Of a stretch of 22,893 bases of DNA, positions 14,747 through 22,730 are shown piece by piece. A program made the translations under genes and the position numbers. The notes below the pieces were generated by a model, which was not told the DNA's origin, did no database searches, and worked only from the letters and a program-made list of their open reading frames with translations. Numbering within the stretch: position 1 is the stretch's first letter; each line of letters begins with the position of its first letter. Source of the DNA: Nitrospiraceae bacterium UBA2600 (GTDB lineage: Bacteria; Nitrospirota; Thermodesulfovibrionia; Thermodesulfovibrionales; Thermodesulfovibrionaceae); NCBI GenBank assembly GCA_002339325.1, contig DDKK01000042.1, positions 1 to 22,893 of the forward strand, written 5' to 3'.

Positions 14747-15916
14747 ATGGTAAGCTCTGGTGTAGACAGGTTATTAAAAAATCCTCCTTCAAAAATTTAC
14801 GGACTAAAAGCAGGATTATTGGTTCATCCGGCATCTGTGAGTAAAAAACTAATTCACACAAAAGATTTACTGTTTAAGAATAAAAGTATAAAAATTTCAG
14901 CTATTTTCGGTCCGCAACATGGAATATTTGGCAATACTCAGGACAATATGATTGAATGGGAAGGCTTTGTTGATAAATCTACAGGAATACCTGTTTATAG
15001 CCTTTACGGAAAAACAAGAAAACCCACTAAAGAAATGCTTAAAGACACCGAAATCTTAATAATAGACCTTCAAGATGTAGGATCCCGATATTACACTTTC
15101 ATCTGGACCATGGCTTTATGCATGGAGGCCTGTGAGGAAGTTGGAATACCCTTAATAGTTCTTGACAGAGTAAATCCAATTGGTGGACATTTAGTTGAAG
15201 GACCTGTGCTTAAGCCAGAGTTTTCATCCTTTGTTGGACTACATCCTCTGCCAGTAAGACATGGAATGACAATTGGCGAGCTTGCTCTGTATTTCAAAGA
15301 TAAATTTTATCCGAAGCTTGACCTTACGGTAATACCACTTAAAGGCTGGAAAAGAAACCAATGGTTTGATCAAACAGGTCTCCCCTGGGTAATGCCTTCA
15401 CCGAATATGCCAACTTTGGATACTGCCACAGTTTATCCTGGCATGTGCCTTTTTGAAGGAACAATAATCAGTGAGGGAAGGGGCACAACAAGACCTTTTG
15501 AGATATTCGGTGCGCCGTTCATAGAACCTGAAAAACTTTTGCGGAGGCTTAAGGATTTCAAACTAAAAGGTGTAATCTTTAGACCACTTTATTTCACTCC
15601 TACTTTCAATAAATTCTCTGGAGAGCTCTGCGGTGGTGCTCAAATACATGTTACTGATAGAGAAAAGTTTAAACCCTTTAAGACCGCTGTTGCAATTTTG
15701 CTTGCCATACATGAGCTTTATCCAGAGATAAAGCTATGGAGAAATCCTCCCTATGAGTATGAATTTGAAAAACTTCCCTTTGACATCCTTGCAGGTTCGG
15801 ACAGATTAAGAAAGGATATTGAAAGAGGAAAGCAATTGAAAGACATGGAAGGGTGGTGGAGAGAGGAAGTAATAGCTTTTGAAAAGGTCAGAAGCAGATA
15901 TTTACTTTATGAATAA
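14747..15916 (+). CDS. namZ: Exo-beta-N-acetylmuramidase NamZ (DUF1343)
   Basis: 389 residues, the full family length. Hallmarks: HPASV (27-31), FGPQHGIFG (54-62), DLQDVGSRYYTF (107-118), LDRVNPIGG (139-147), RHGMTIGELA (171-180), LPWVMPSPNMPTLDTA and ISEGRGTTRPFE. Characterised members release MurNAc from the non-reducing ends of peptidoglycan fragments. No signal peptide is visible, and the tolB stop lies in frame two codons upstream, so the N-terminus cannot be extended. The enzyme therefore looks cytoplasmic, unlike the exported versions. The next gene would phosphorylate and uridylylate the released MurNAc. It is probably the last gene of the tol transcript before the 15953 repeat. Confidence 0.9.
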   Translation: MVSSGVDRLLKNPPSKIYGLKAGLLVHPASVSKKLIHTKDLLFKNKSIKISAIFGPQHGIFGNTQDNMIEWEGFVDKSTGIPVYSLYGKTRKPTKEMLKDTEILIIDLQDVGSRYYTFIWTMALCMEACEEVGIPLIVLDRVNPIGGHLVEGPVLKPEFSSFVGLHPLPVRHGMTIGELALYFKDKFYPKLDLTVIPLKGWKRNQWFDQTGLPWVMPSPNMPTLDTATVYPGMCLFEGTIISEGRGTTRPFEIFGAPFIEPEKLLRRLKDFKLKGVIFRPLYFTPTFNKFSGELCGGAQIHVTDREKFKPFKTAVAILLAIHELYPEIKLWRNPPYEYEFEKLPFDILAGSDRLRKDIERGKQLKDMEGWWREEVIAFEKVRSRYLLYE

Positions 15917-15952
15917 CTTTAGATTTGAGGATGAGCTGGATTGAGAGACTTT

Positions 15953-16071
15953 AGATATCTTTTGGTAACATTTCTTAACGAGCGGAGCGTAAAACAGTCG
16001 CAACTATTTGAGCCTGAAAGGCGAGTTTTGCGACTGTAGCGGAGCGAGTTTAGAAATGTCAAAAGATATCT
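15953..16071. repeat. 119-bp nested palindromic element, REP/MITE-like
   Basis: The outer arms are AGATATCTTTTGGTAACATT-CT (15953-15975) and AGAAATGTCAAAAGATATCT (16052-16071), which are complementary apart from a 3-nt bulge. An inner stem is ACAGTCGCAA (15994-16003) / TTGCGACTGT (16028-16037), and a central small hairpin is GCC-TGAAA-GGC (16012-16022). AGCGGAGCG is directly repeated at 15981-15989 and 16038-16046. It is more GC-rich than its surroundings. Only one copy occurs in the window. It lies between namZ and the MurU-AmgK gene and contains the present start codon of the latter. It encodes no protein of its own; mobility is inferred from the structure. Confidence 0.75.
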
Positions 16072-18020
16072 CAGGAGCGAAAGACAGCGAATTCTTAAAT
16101 AAAAAAACTAAAGGCTTCATTCTTGCTGCTGGATTTTCAAAAAGACTGAGACCAATAACAGAGCATATTCCAAAGCCTCTTCTTCCAATTGCAGGTGAGG
16201 TTTTACTTGATTGTGTTTACAATTTTTTGAAATCTTCTGGCATAGAACGCATAGGGATAAATCTTCACTATAAAGCGAAAGAGATTGAACAATACATAAA
16301 AGAAAGAGGCTTTTCTCTTACAGTTTTTCATGAAAAAGAAATTCTAAACACAGGCGGAGCTCTATATAATGCAAGAGATTTTCTCAAAGACAGCCCCTTT
16401 CTCGTTCATAATGCTGATATTTACTGGGATGGAAATATAAAAGAGGCAATAAAATGGCATATAGATTCAGGAAATAGCATCACTCTCTTAGTTCATAACT
16501 GTCCACCAGACAACAAACTAATCATTGATGAGGAAGACAACTTAATCGGCATTAACTCTTCAGCCTTCAGTCTTAAACCCCCTGTTGCCTTCACAGGAAT
16601 TGCTATATACAACCCTGATGTTTTAGAACTTTTGCCAGATGGTCCTTCATCAGTCATAGATTTATGGTTTAAAGCTAAAGCTCAAGGATTTAAAGTGAAA
16701 GTCTTTCCTGTAAAATACAGCTTTTGGTATGACATAGGCATTCCTACTGGGTTTGCCCGTGCAGTATTTGACAAATTAAAAAGAAACTTTACATCTCTCT
16801 TTGTTCATCCTACTTCAGTTGGATGTGAAATGATGGAACCTCTTGGAAACATAGTAATTGAAAGAGATGTGAAAATAAAGAAACCCTTTGCGGGTAAAAA
16901 TATTATTATTTTACCTGAAAAAGAATTTTCACCTGAAAATTCCCTGATTTCGGACTGCATTGTAGGTAAAGATTTTACAATATCCATCTCTGGCTGGCAA
17001 GGCGAAAGAGAGACATTGACGCATGGTGGCTCTGCAAGAAATTATTTTAGAGAAAATGATAAAGTCTACTGCTTATGGGATGAGATAAGCCAAGATTTTG
17101 ATAAAACCGTTACCCTTGGAAAGTTTCTAAGAGAAAAAGGCTTTCCTGTTCCCAAAATAATTGATGTAAAGAAAGAACAAAAATTAATCATTCTTGAAGA
17201 CTTAGGAGACCTAACCCTTTACAGCTGGTTTCAATGCAAAAGAAATAGCGAAGAAATAATCAATGTATACAAAAAAATAATTGAACACGTCGCAAATTTG
17301 CACTGGAAAATCTCTTTTGAAGCATCAGAATTAAAAGCGAATCTGCCAGAGTTTGACTATACCTATTTCATATGGGAAAGTGAGTATTTTTTGAAAGAAT
17401 GCGTGGAGGGAGTTTTTAAACTCAATTTAGCAACCATTGGAGACACATATCTGGCTGACTTACAGCAAGAACTACATCTCATCGCAGATAAACTCTCAAA
17501 AGCCAAAAAAGTAATCCTTCACAGAGACTTGCAAAGCCAAAATATTATTCTTAAGCTACTCAATGCTCGACATTCCAATACCCAAAAGGCTGAGGAATCT
17601 TCTTTCAATTATAAAATCTACTTTGTTGACTATCAGTCAGCCCGATTGGGACCAGCTGAATATGATATAGCTTCTCTACTCTGGGACCCCTATGTAGAGT
17701 TAAATGATGAAATAAGGCAGGAACTTGTAAATTATTATATTGAGAAATCTTCTAACTACTCAGCCTTTAGCATAAGCCCTTCAAACTTTCTTGAGGAACT
17801 TTACCTATGCAGGATTCAAAGACACATGCAAGCACTTGGTGCTTATGGCTTTTTATCTCTAAAACGAGGCAAAAGAAACTTCCTTAAATTTATTCCTGCA
17901 GCAATAAAATTGCTTTATCAGGATATTGAAGAATGTCCGATTGAGTTACCAAGATTGAAAGAACTCATTCTTCGAATGAGGGAAAAATTATCTTTCAAAA
18001 TTAGTGCTCATAATATTTAA
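16056..18020 (+). CDS. murU-amgK: Fused MurNAc-1-P uridylyltransferase / anomeric sugar kinase (MurU-AmgK type)
   Basis: 654 residues from ATG at 16056 (TTG at 16008 would add 16). The N-terminal nucleotidyltransferase (about 20-245) shows FILAAGFSKRLRPI, PKPLLPI, HNADIYW and the late YDIGIPTGF. A short hexapeptide-like stretch follows (about 265-310). The C-terminal part (about 320-640) is an aminoglycoside-phosphotransferase-type kinase with ILEDLGDLTLYSW, the catalytic loop ILHRDLQSQNI and metal-binding VDYQSARLGPAEYD. In Pseudomonas, separate AmgK and MurU convert MurNAc to MurNAc-1-P and then UDP-MurNAc. The fusion and the adjacent namZ support that role here; other hexose-1-P uses are possible. 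Both possible starts lie in the palindromic repeat; GGAG at 16041-16044 could serve as ribosome site. Confidence 0.87.
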   Translation: MSKDISGAKDSEFLNKKTKGFILAAGFSKRLRPITEHIPKPLLPIAGEVLLDCVYNFLKSSGIERIGINLHYKAKEIEQYIKERGFSLTVFHEKEILNTGGALYNARDFLKDSPFLVHNADIYWDGNIKEAIKWHIDSGNSITLLVHNCPPDNKLIIDEEDNLIGINSSAFSLKPPVAFTGIAIYNPDVLELLPDGPSSVIDLWFKAKAQGFKVKVFPVKYSFWYDIGIPTGFARAVFDKLKRNFTSLFVHPTSVGCEMMEPLGNIVIERDVKIKKPFAGKNIIILPEKEFSPENSLISDCIVGKDFTISISGWQGERETLTHGGSARNYFRENDKVYCLWDEISQDFDKTVTLGKFLREKGFPVPKIIDVKKEQKLIILEDLGDLTLYSWFQCKRNSEEIINVYKKIIEHVANLHWKISFEASELKANLPEFDYTYFIWESEYFLKECVEGVFKLNLATIGDTYLADLQQELHLIADKLSKAKKVILHRDLQSQNIILKLLNARHSNTQKAEESSFNYKIYFVDYQSARLGPAEYDIASLLWDPYVELNDEIRQELVNYYIEKSSNYSAFSISPSNFLEELYLCRIQRHMQALGAYGFLSLKRGKRNFLKFIPAAIKLLYQDIEECPIELPRLKELILRMREKLSFKISAHNI

Positions 18021-18090
18021 AAAATATGAAATGGATAGCTTAGTTATGATTTATTAGAATATAATTTCATAAGTAAGGATTAAATTCATT

Positions 18091-19275
18091 ATGATATTGA
18101 AGGTCATTGAAAATATTTGGGGTGAAAAGTTAGAGATAGGTTACAGAGGAAGCCCTTTTACAAAGGATGTTATTGTAATAATTCTTATAACTGTTCTTGT
18201 AATTGTTGAAATTCCAATAATTCTGTTTTTTCTTAAAAAAGTTGCCTCAACAGATTTCAATTTTTTATTTCTCTCTCTTGCTTTGATAGCCCTTTTATTA
18301 GGAGTTGTTATTATGTTTTTTCTTTCCTCTCCGCCTAAACTTTTAAATCTCAGTGTTTCAAAGGCAAAGGGAGAAATTGAGCTTATATGGAGAAGAAATT
18401 TACTATTTAAATCACAACAAATAATATCCAACCAATTAATTGATGAAATGTCAATCAATATTATAGATACCAAGCCTCAGAGCATTATAAAGATGGAAAT
18501 TGAAAAATTCAATGGAGAAAAAATAAGCTTTCGCTTTTCACTTGCGTCATCTGATTTTCATGAAAGACTAAGTGAAATCCTGTGGAACCTTGCCGTAATC
18601 ATAGGCTTTAAAAGTTATACTGCAAACAGAGGAGTATCAAGCTACAGAGTGTTATTTACTAAATCGTTAGAGGGAAACTCTAATATTGATAATTTTCAGA
18701 GAGAGCTAAAATTTGAAAATGACATAGAAAAAATCAGTGATATTAAAATTCCAGACCTTACAATAAGGGAATTCTCAGAGGCAAAAATTTCACTTTATAA
18801 GAAATCGAATTTTTATGACATAATACGGCTGATTTTTTTGTTTGTAATCTTTCCTGCTGTTTTGAGCTTTGCCTTCATGGTAAAAAGTCCAGATTATTAT
18901 GTTCATGTAGCAGTAGCCTTGATGGTCTATATTTTCATAGGCTACATGATTCGCAAACTTATCAGTCCTATGGAGACAACCATTGACATATTAAGAAGCA
19001 TCGTTAAAGTAAAAAAGTTATTTTTCTCCTATTCATTTCCATTATCCCAGATTTATCAACTTGAGCTTTCAGACCAGATTTCAAGTAGAACAGGCACTTT
19101 AATATTCCATGTTAATGCAAGATTAAAGAGTGGTAAAGCATATCAGCTTTTTTATACAGAATTTAGTAATAAAGATGACAAAAAGTATGAGGTCTTTGAA
19201 AATATTATGCTTTTGCTAAAAATTATCCAGTCAAAGCTAAATGTTGAAATAAAAGATAAGACAAAACATATTTAA
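18091..19275 (+). CDS. Membrane protein with duplicated TM-pair plus PH-like architecture
   Basis: 394 residues. Two hydrophobic segments (about 27-50 and 56-78) are followed by a soluble beta-rich region (about 90-180). Two more segments (about 235-256 and 262-283) precede a second soluble region (about 300-385: VKKLFFSYSFPLSQIYQLEL, GTLIFHVNARLKSGKAYQLF). The pattern of a membrane hairpin followed by a PH-like domain thus occurs twice. TATAAT at 18060-18065 is a plausible -10, and TAAGG lies 13 nt before the ATG. It converges on tkt with a gap of 26 nt and no obvious terminator. Family not recognised; it resembles the 6765 product in general design only. Confidence 0.75.
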   Translation: MILKVIENIWGEKLEIGYRGSPFTKDVIVIILITVLVIVEIPIILFFLKKVASTDFNFLFLSLALIALLLGVVIMFFLSSPPKLLNLSVSKAKGEIELIWRRNLLFKSQQIISNQLIDEMSINIIDTKPQSIIKMEIEKFNGEKISFRFSLASSDFHERLSEILWNLAVIIGFKSYTANRGVSSYRVLFTKSLEGNSNIDNFQRELKFENDIEKISDIKIPDLTIREFSEAKISLYKKSNFYDIIRLIFLFVIFPAVLSFAFMVKSPDYYVHVAVALMVYIFIGYMIRKLISPMETTIDILRSIVKVKKLFFSYSFPLSQIYQLELSDQISSRTGTLIFHVNARLKSGKAYQLFYTEFSNKDDKKYEVFENIMLLLKIIQSKLNVEIKDKTKHI

Positions 19276-19301
19276 GATATTTTTTGGGCAAAAAGACAAA
19301 T

Positions 19302-21122
19302 CTAAATCCGGCTTAACTTCATAATCAAATCAATAATATGTTTTGCTGAAATTTCTTCGTAATCAAGAAGTTTCTCGGGTGTGCCACTCTTTGGAATTTT
19401 TCTGCAAGCAAGACTATAAACTCTATCAGGGCATACTTCAGCTTTTACAGCCTCTCCGATTCCACCTGCTGGATAATGGTCTTCAACGGTTATTATTGCT
19501 TTCGTTTCAGAAAGTGCTTTTTTCAAAGTCTCCACATCCAAGGGCTTTACACTGTAAAGGTCTATAACTCTGGCAAAAATTCCTTTGTTTTTTAGTTCTT
19601 CATATGCCTTCAATGCTTCATGCAATGTAATACCTGCTCCTACAACTGTGACTAAATCTTTATCGGATGCTTTCAAAACTTTTGCCCCTCCAATCGGAAA
19701 CTCTTCATCATAACTATAAATTACTGGCGTTGCAGAACGTGTAGTTCTAATGTAAACAATTCCTTCATGTTTAGCAGCTTCTCTTACAAGCTTTTCCGTT
19801 GATACTGCATCACTTGGATAAAGCACCACACTATTGAGAATACTACGCATCATGGCTATGTCTTCAAGCCCCATCTGGCTTGGTCCATCCTGCCCAATTG
19901 ATACACCAGCGTGGGAGCCAACAAACTTTATATTTGCCTTACTGTATTGAGCCATTCTTATGTGGTCAAAGGCACGGGTAAGAAAGGCAGCAAAAGTTGA
20001 TACAAAGGGAATTTTTCCTCTTAATGCAAGCCCTACAGCCATACCCACCATGTTTTGTTCTGCTACAAAGCATTCAAAAAATCTTTCAGGATAATATTTT
20101 TTAAATATCTCTGCATATGTAGAGTTACTCACCTCTGCATCTAAAACAACTATATCTGGAAACTCAAAAAATATCTTAACCAGAGCCTCGCCATAGGCAC
20201 GCCTTGTTGCCACCATTTCACCAATACTGTATTTTTTGCTGAACTCTTTTTTCTCTATGGGTTGAGGACTTGGAGACAATTTCTCAGGCTTCTTTACTGA
20301 AGCTGTAACTTTCTTTATTTCACCGAACTCTTTTATAGCCTCTTCAAACTCTATCTCAGTCAGTGCTACGCCGTGTCTACCTTCTTTATCTTCAAGAAAC
20401 GATATACCCTTACCCTTTATCGTTTTAGCTATAATCATCGTAGGATTATCGCTTTTTAATGCCTCATCATAGGCTTCAAAAATCTGTTCATAGTTGTGTC
20501 CATCAATACATATTGTTTTCCAACCAAAAGCAGAGATTCTTCTTTCATATGCTCCGAGGTCATGTCCATACATTGTTTCACCACGCTGACCAAGCCTGTT
20601 TACATCAATTATTCCAATTAGATTGTCAAGCCGATAGTGTGAAGCAAGTTGAATTGCCTCCCAAACAGAACCCTCAGCCATTTCACTGTCACCAATTAGA
20701 ACAAATACTCTGTAAGGGAGTCTATCTATGTATTTTCCATTTACTGCCATTCCAACTCCGATTGAAAGTCCTTGCCCAAGTGAGCCTGTGGAAGCCTCTG
20801 AATAGGGAAAAGCTCTTACGGGATGACCCTCAAGGGATGAGCCAAACTTTCTTAAAGTTAAAAGCTCTTCTTCAGATACCTTGCCTGCCACTGTCCAGAG
20901 AGAATAAAGAAGAGGTGCTGCATGTCCTTTTGAAAATATTAGTCTATCATTGTTAGGATTATTTGGATTATCTGCATCAAAATGAAAAAAGCCTCCAAAA
21001 AGGAGGCTTACCATGAGTTCTACTGAAGAAAGGCAGGTTGTGGGATGACCCGAACCTGCCCGAGTTGTTGAGCTAAGAATATAGTATCTTACAAGTTTCG
21101 AAATTTCATTTAGTTGCTTCAC
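19302..21122 (-). CDS. tkt: Transketolase
   Basis: 606 residues, the size of the shorter, animal-like transketolases. It is a thiamine-diphosphate enzyme of the pentose phosphate pathway that moves two-carbon units between sugar phosphates. N-terminal motifs are RAGSGHPT (21-28), FSKGHAAPLLY, TGSLGQGLSIGVGMA (112-126) and the ThDP motif GDSE...N (144-147, Asn175). The middle domain has the catalytic glutamate in VAEQNMVGMAVG and then GQDGPSQMGLEDIAMMR. The C-terminal domain has TVVGAGITLHEAL and VEDHYPAGGIGEAV. The start is GTG inside the rpoD stop (GTGA overlap) without a clear Shine-Dalgarno, so it depends on coupled translation from rpoD. Confidence 0.96.
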   Translation of the reverse strand: MKQLNEISKLVRYYILSSTTRAGSGHPTTCLSSVELMVSLLFGGFFHFDADNPNNPNNDRLIFSKGHAAPLLYSLWTVAGKVSEEELLTLRKFGSSLEGHPVRAFPYSEASTGSLGQGLSIGVGMAVNGKYIDRLPYRVFVLIGDSEMAEGSVWEAIQLASHYRLDNLIGIIDVNRLGQRGETMYGHDLGAYERRISAFGWKTICIDGHNYEQIFEAYDEALKSDNPTMIIAKTIKGKGISFLEDKEGRHGVALTEIEFEEAIKEFGEIKKVTASVKKPEKLSPSPQPIEKKEFSKKYSIGEMVATRRAYGEALVKIFFEFPDIVVLDAEVSNSTYAEIFKKYYPERFFECFVAEQNMVGMAVGLALRGKIPFVSTFAAFLTRAFDHIRMAQYSKANIKFVGSHAGVSIGQDGPSQMGLEDIAMMRSILNSVVLYPSDAVSTEKLVREAAKHEGIVYIRTTRSATPVIYSYDEEFPIGGAKVLKASDKDLVTVVGAGITLHEALKAYEELKNKGIFARVIDLYSVKPLDVETLKKALSETKAIITVEDHYPAGGIGEAVKAEVCPDRVYSLACRKIPKSGTPEKLLDYEEISAKHIIDLIMKLSRI

Positions 21123-22555
21123 TTTTTTGGTTCAACTGTATCACTAAGCAGCATCTTAAGAAGTCTAAGTCTGCTTGGATGTTTAAGCTTTCTTAAAGCT
21201 TTCGTCTCAATCTGTCTCACCCTCTCTCTTGTAATAGAAAGATATCTTCCCACTTCCTCTAAGGTATGATCCCTGTCTTCGCCAATGCCAAATCTCATTT
21301 TAATTACCTTTTCTTCTTTAGGAGTAAGAGTTTTTAATATCCTCTGAATATGCTCACTCAGTTCTGTTCTCTCAGCTTCAGATACCGGTGAAGGAGATGT
21401 TTTGTCTCCAATAAAATCCTCAAGTTCAGTATCCTCATCGCCTATGGGAGTTTGAAGTCCTATTGGGTCTTGAATTGCTCTGAAAACTTCCTCAACTTTT
21501 CTTACAGGGACACCGAGTTTTTCTGCAATCTCTTCATTGCTTGGCTCTCTTCCGAATTGCTGAGTAAGCTCACGAGATGCTTTGGTAACCCTATTGTAAA
21601 ACTCCATCATGTGTACAGGTACCCTTATTGTTTTAGTTTGGTCAATAAGCGCTCTTGTAATTGCTTGTCTTATCCACCAAGTAGCATAGGTTGAAAATTT
21701 AAAGCCCTTTTCATATTTAAATTTATCAACTGCTTTCATCAGGCCTATGTTGCCTTCTTCAATTAAATCGAGAAGTGGCAATCCTCTTCCAACATAATTT
21801 TTAGCTATATTTACAACAAGTCTTAAATTTCTGGTTATAAGCTCATTCTTTGTCTCTTCAACAAGACATTTAGCCTTGTAAATTTTATTCCATATGTTCT
21901 TTAATTCATCTATCTTTAAACCTGCTTCATTTTCTATTCTTTTTATTTCTGAAGAAACTTCTTTATAGAGAGTCTCAAGATTTTTAATATTTTCTCCTGC
22001 TTTCTTCAAATCATTTATCTTCTTACGCAAAGATTTCAAAGATTCATGCTCTTTTATTTTGCTCTCTATTTTTTCTAAGTCATTCATTAAATTTTCAAGA
22101 TGGATAATTGTTCTATTTAAAGCCTCATCAGATTTTTCATCTTCCGACAGAGATTCCAATTCCTCTTCCTTTTCAAGTTCACTATATACTTTTTGATAAA
22201 TAGGAAGAGAAATAACCGTTTCTCTGATTATATTCTTACCGTCCTGAAGTTTTTTGGCCAAATCAATCTCTTCATCTTTTGTTAAAATAGGGATATCGCC
22301 CATTGAATTAAAATAGGCCTGTACTAAATCTTCTACATGCTCTTCTTCTTCAAGCTCTTCTTCCTCATCGATAAATAAATCCTCTTCTTCATCAATTACT
22401 CTAACTCCCATGTCACTAAGTACGTCTATAAGGTCTTCTATCTCTTCGGGCGAATAGTATTCAGAGGGTAAAGCCTCGTTAATTTCATCATATGTCAACT
22501 TGCCTCTTTTTTTACCAATATTAACAATTTCTTCAAAAATATCTCTCTCTTTCAT
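21119..22555 (-). CDS. rpoD: RNA polymerase primary sigma factor RpoD (sigma-70)
   Basis: 478 residues. Region 1.1 lies at about 1-58, then a very acidic stretch (55-75), region 1.2 (75-107, VQAYFNSMGDIPILTKDEE), a helical non-conserved region (about 110-235), region 2 with ITRNLRLVVNIAKNYVGRG (240-258), DLIEEGNIGLMKAVDKF and FSTYATWWIRQAI (287-299), region 3 (312-385) and region 4 with the helix-turn-helix TLEEVGRYLSITRERVRQIE (431-450). The presence of region 1.1 marks it as the primary sigma factor. A GAGG site lies 11 nt before the ATG. The usual dnaG neighbour is absent; instead 23S rRNA is upstream and tkt overlaps downstream. Confidence 0.97.
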   Translation of the reverse strand: MKERDIFEEIVNIGKKRGKLTYDEINEALPSEYYSPEEIEDLIDVLSDMGVRVIDEEEDLFIDEEEELEEEEHVEDLVQAYFNSMGDIPILTKDEEIDLAKKLQDGKNIIRETVISLPIYQKVYSELEKEEELESLSEDEKSDEALNRTIIHLENLMNDLEKIESKIKEHESLKSLRKKINDLKKAGENIKNLETLYKEVSSEIKRIENEAGLKIDELKNIWNKIYKAKCLVEETKNELITRNLRLVVNIAKNYVGRGLPLLDLIEEGNIGLMKAVDKFKYEKGFKFSTYATWWIRQAITRALIDQTKTIRVPVHMMEFYNRVTKASRELTQQFGREPSNEEIAEKLGVPVRKVEEVFRAIQDPIGLQTPIGDEDTELEDFIGDKTSPSPVSEAERTELSEHIQRILKTLTPKEEKVIKMRFGIGEDRDHTLEEVGRYLSITRERVRQIETKALRKLKHPSRLRLLKMLLSDTVEPKK

Positions 22556-22582
22556 CTTCTTCTAACCTCTTGTTTGATTATT

Positions 22583-22612
22583 TTTATATTTCAATCTTAC
22601 CAATTTTTTCAA
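22583..22612 (-). promoter_or_regulatory. Possible rpoD promoter
   Basis: On the minus strand TTGAAA (22612-22607) and TATAAA (22588-22583) are 18 nt apart, giving a start near 22576 and a short leader to the ATG at 22555. It lies downstream of the terminator hairpin, so rpoD need not rely on rRNA read-through. AT-rich sequence weakens the call. Confidence 0.4.
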
Positions 22613-22651
22613 AAATTTCAACCTCTTTTATCAAAATCCAAATTAAATATA

Positions 22652-22690
22652 AATAAAAGAGAGAAAGGGGCAACCTTCCTCTCTTTTATT
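22652..22690 (-). terminator. Terminator hairpin between 23S rRNA and rpoD
   Basis: AATAAAAGAGAG (22652-22663) pairs with CTCTCTTTTATT (22679-22690). After one mismatch AAGG (22665-22668) pairs with CCTT (22674-22677) around the loop GGCAA. On the minus strand it is followed by TATATTTAATTT. It would end the rRNA transcript about 40 nt after the 23S 3' end. Confidence 0.65.
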
Positions 22691-22730
22691 ATTGAACTAT
22701 AAAATTTATTACAAGAAGAAGTAAAAGAGT

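Noticed and set aside
19276..19301. Terminator between the convergent genes at 18091 and 19302
   Set aside because: Only 26 nt, without a stem of useful length; termination must occur elsewhere or not be hairpin-based.
20459..20956. Plus-strand open frame of 165 codons, rich in His, Cys and Leu
   Set aside because: It is the antisense of conserved transketolase coding sequence, and its odd composition follows from that.
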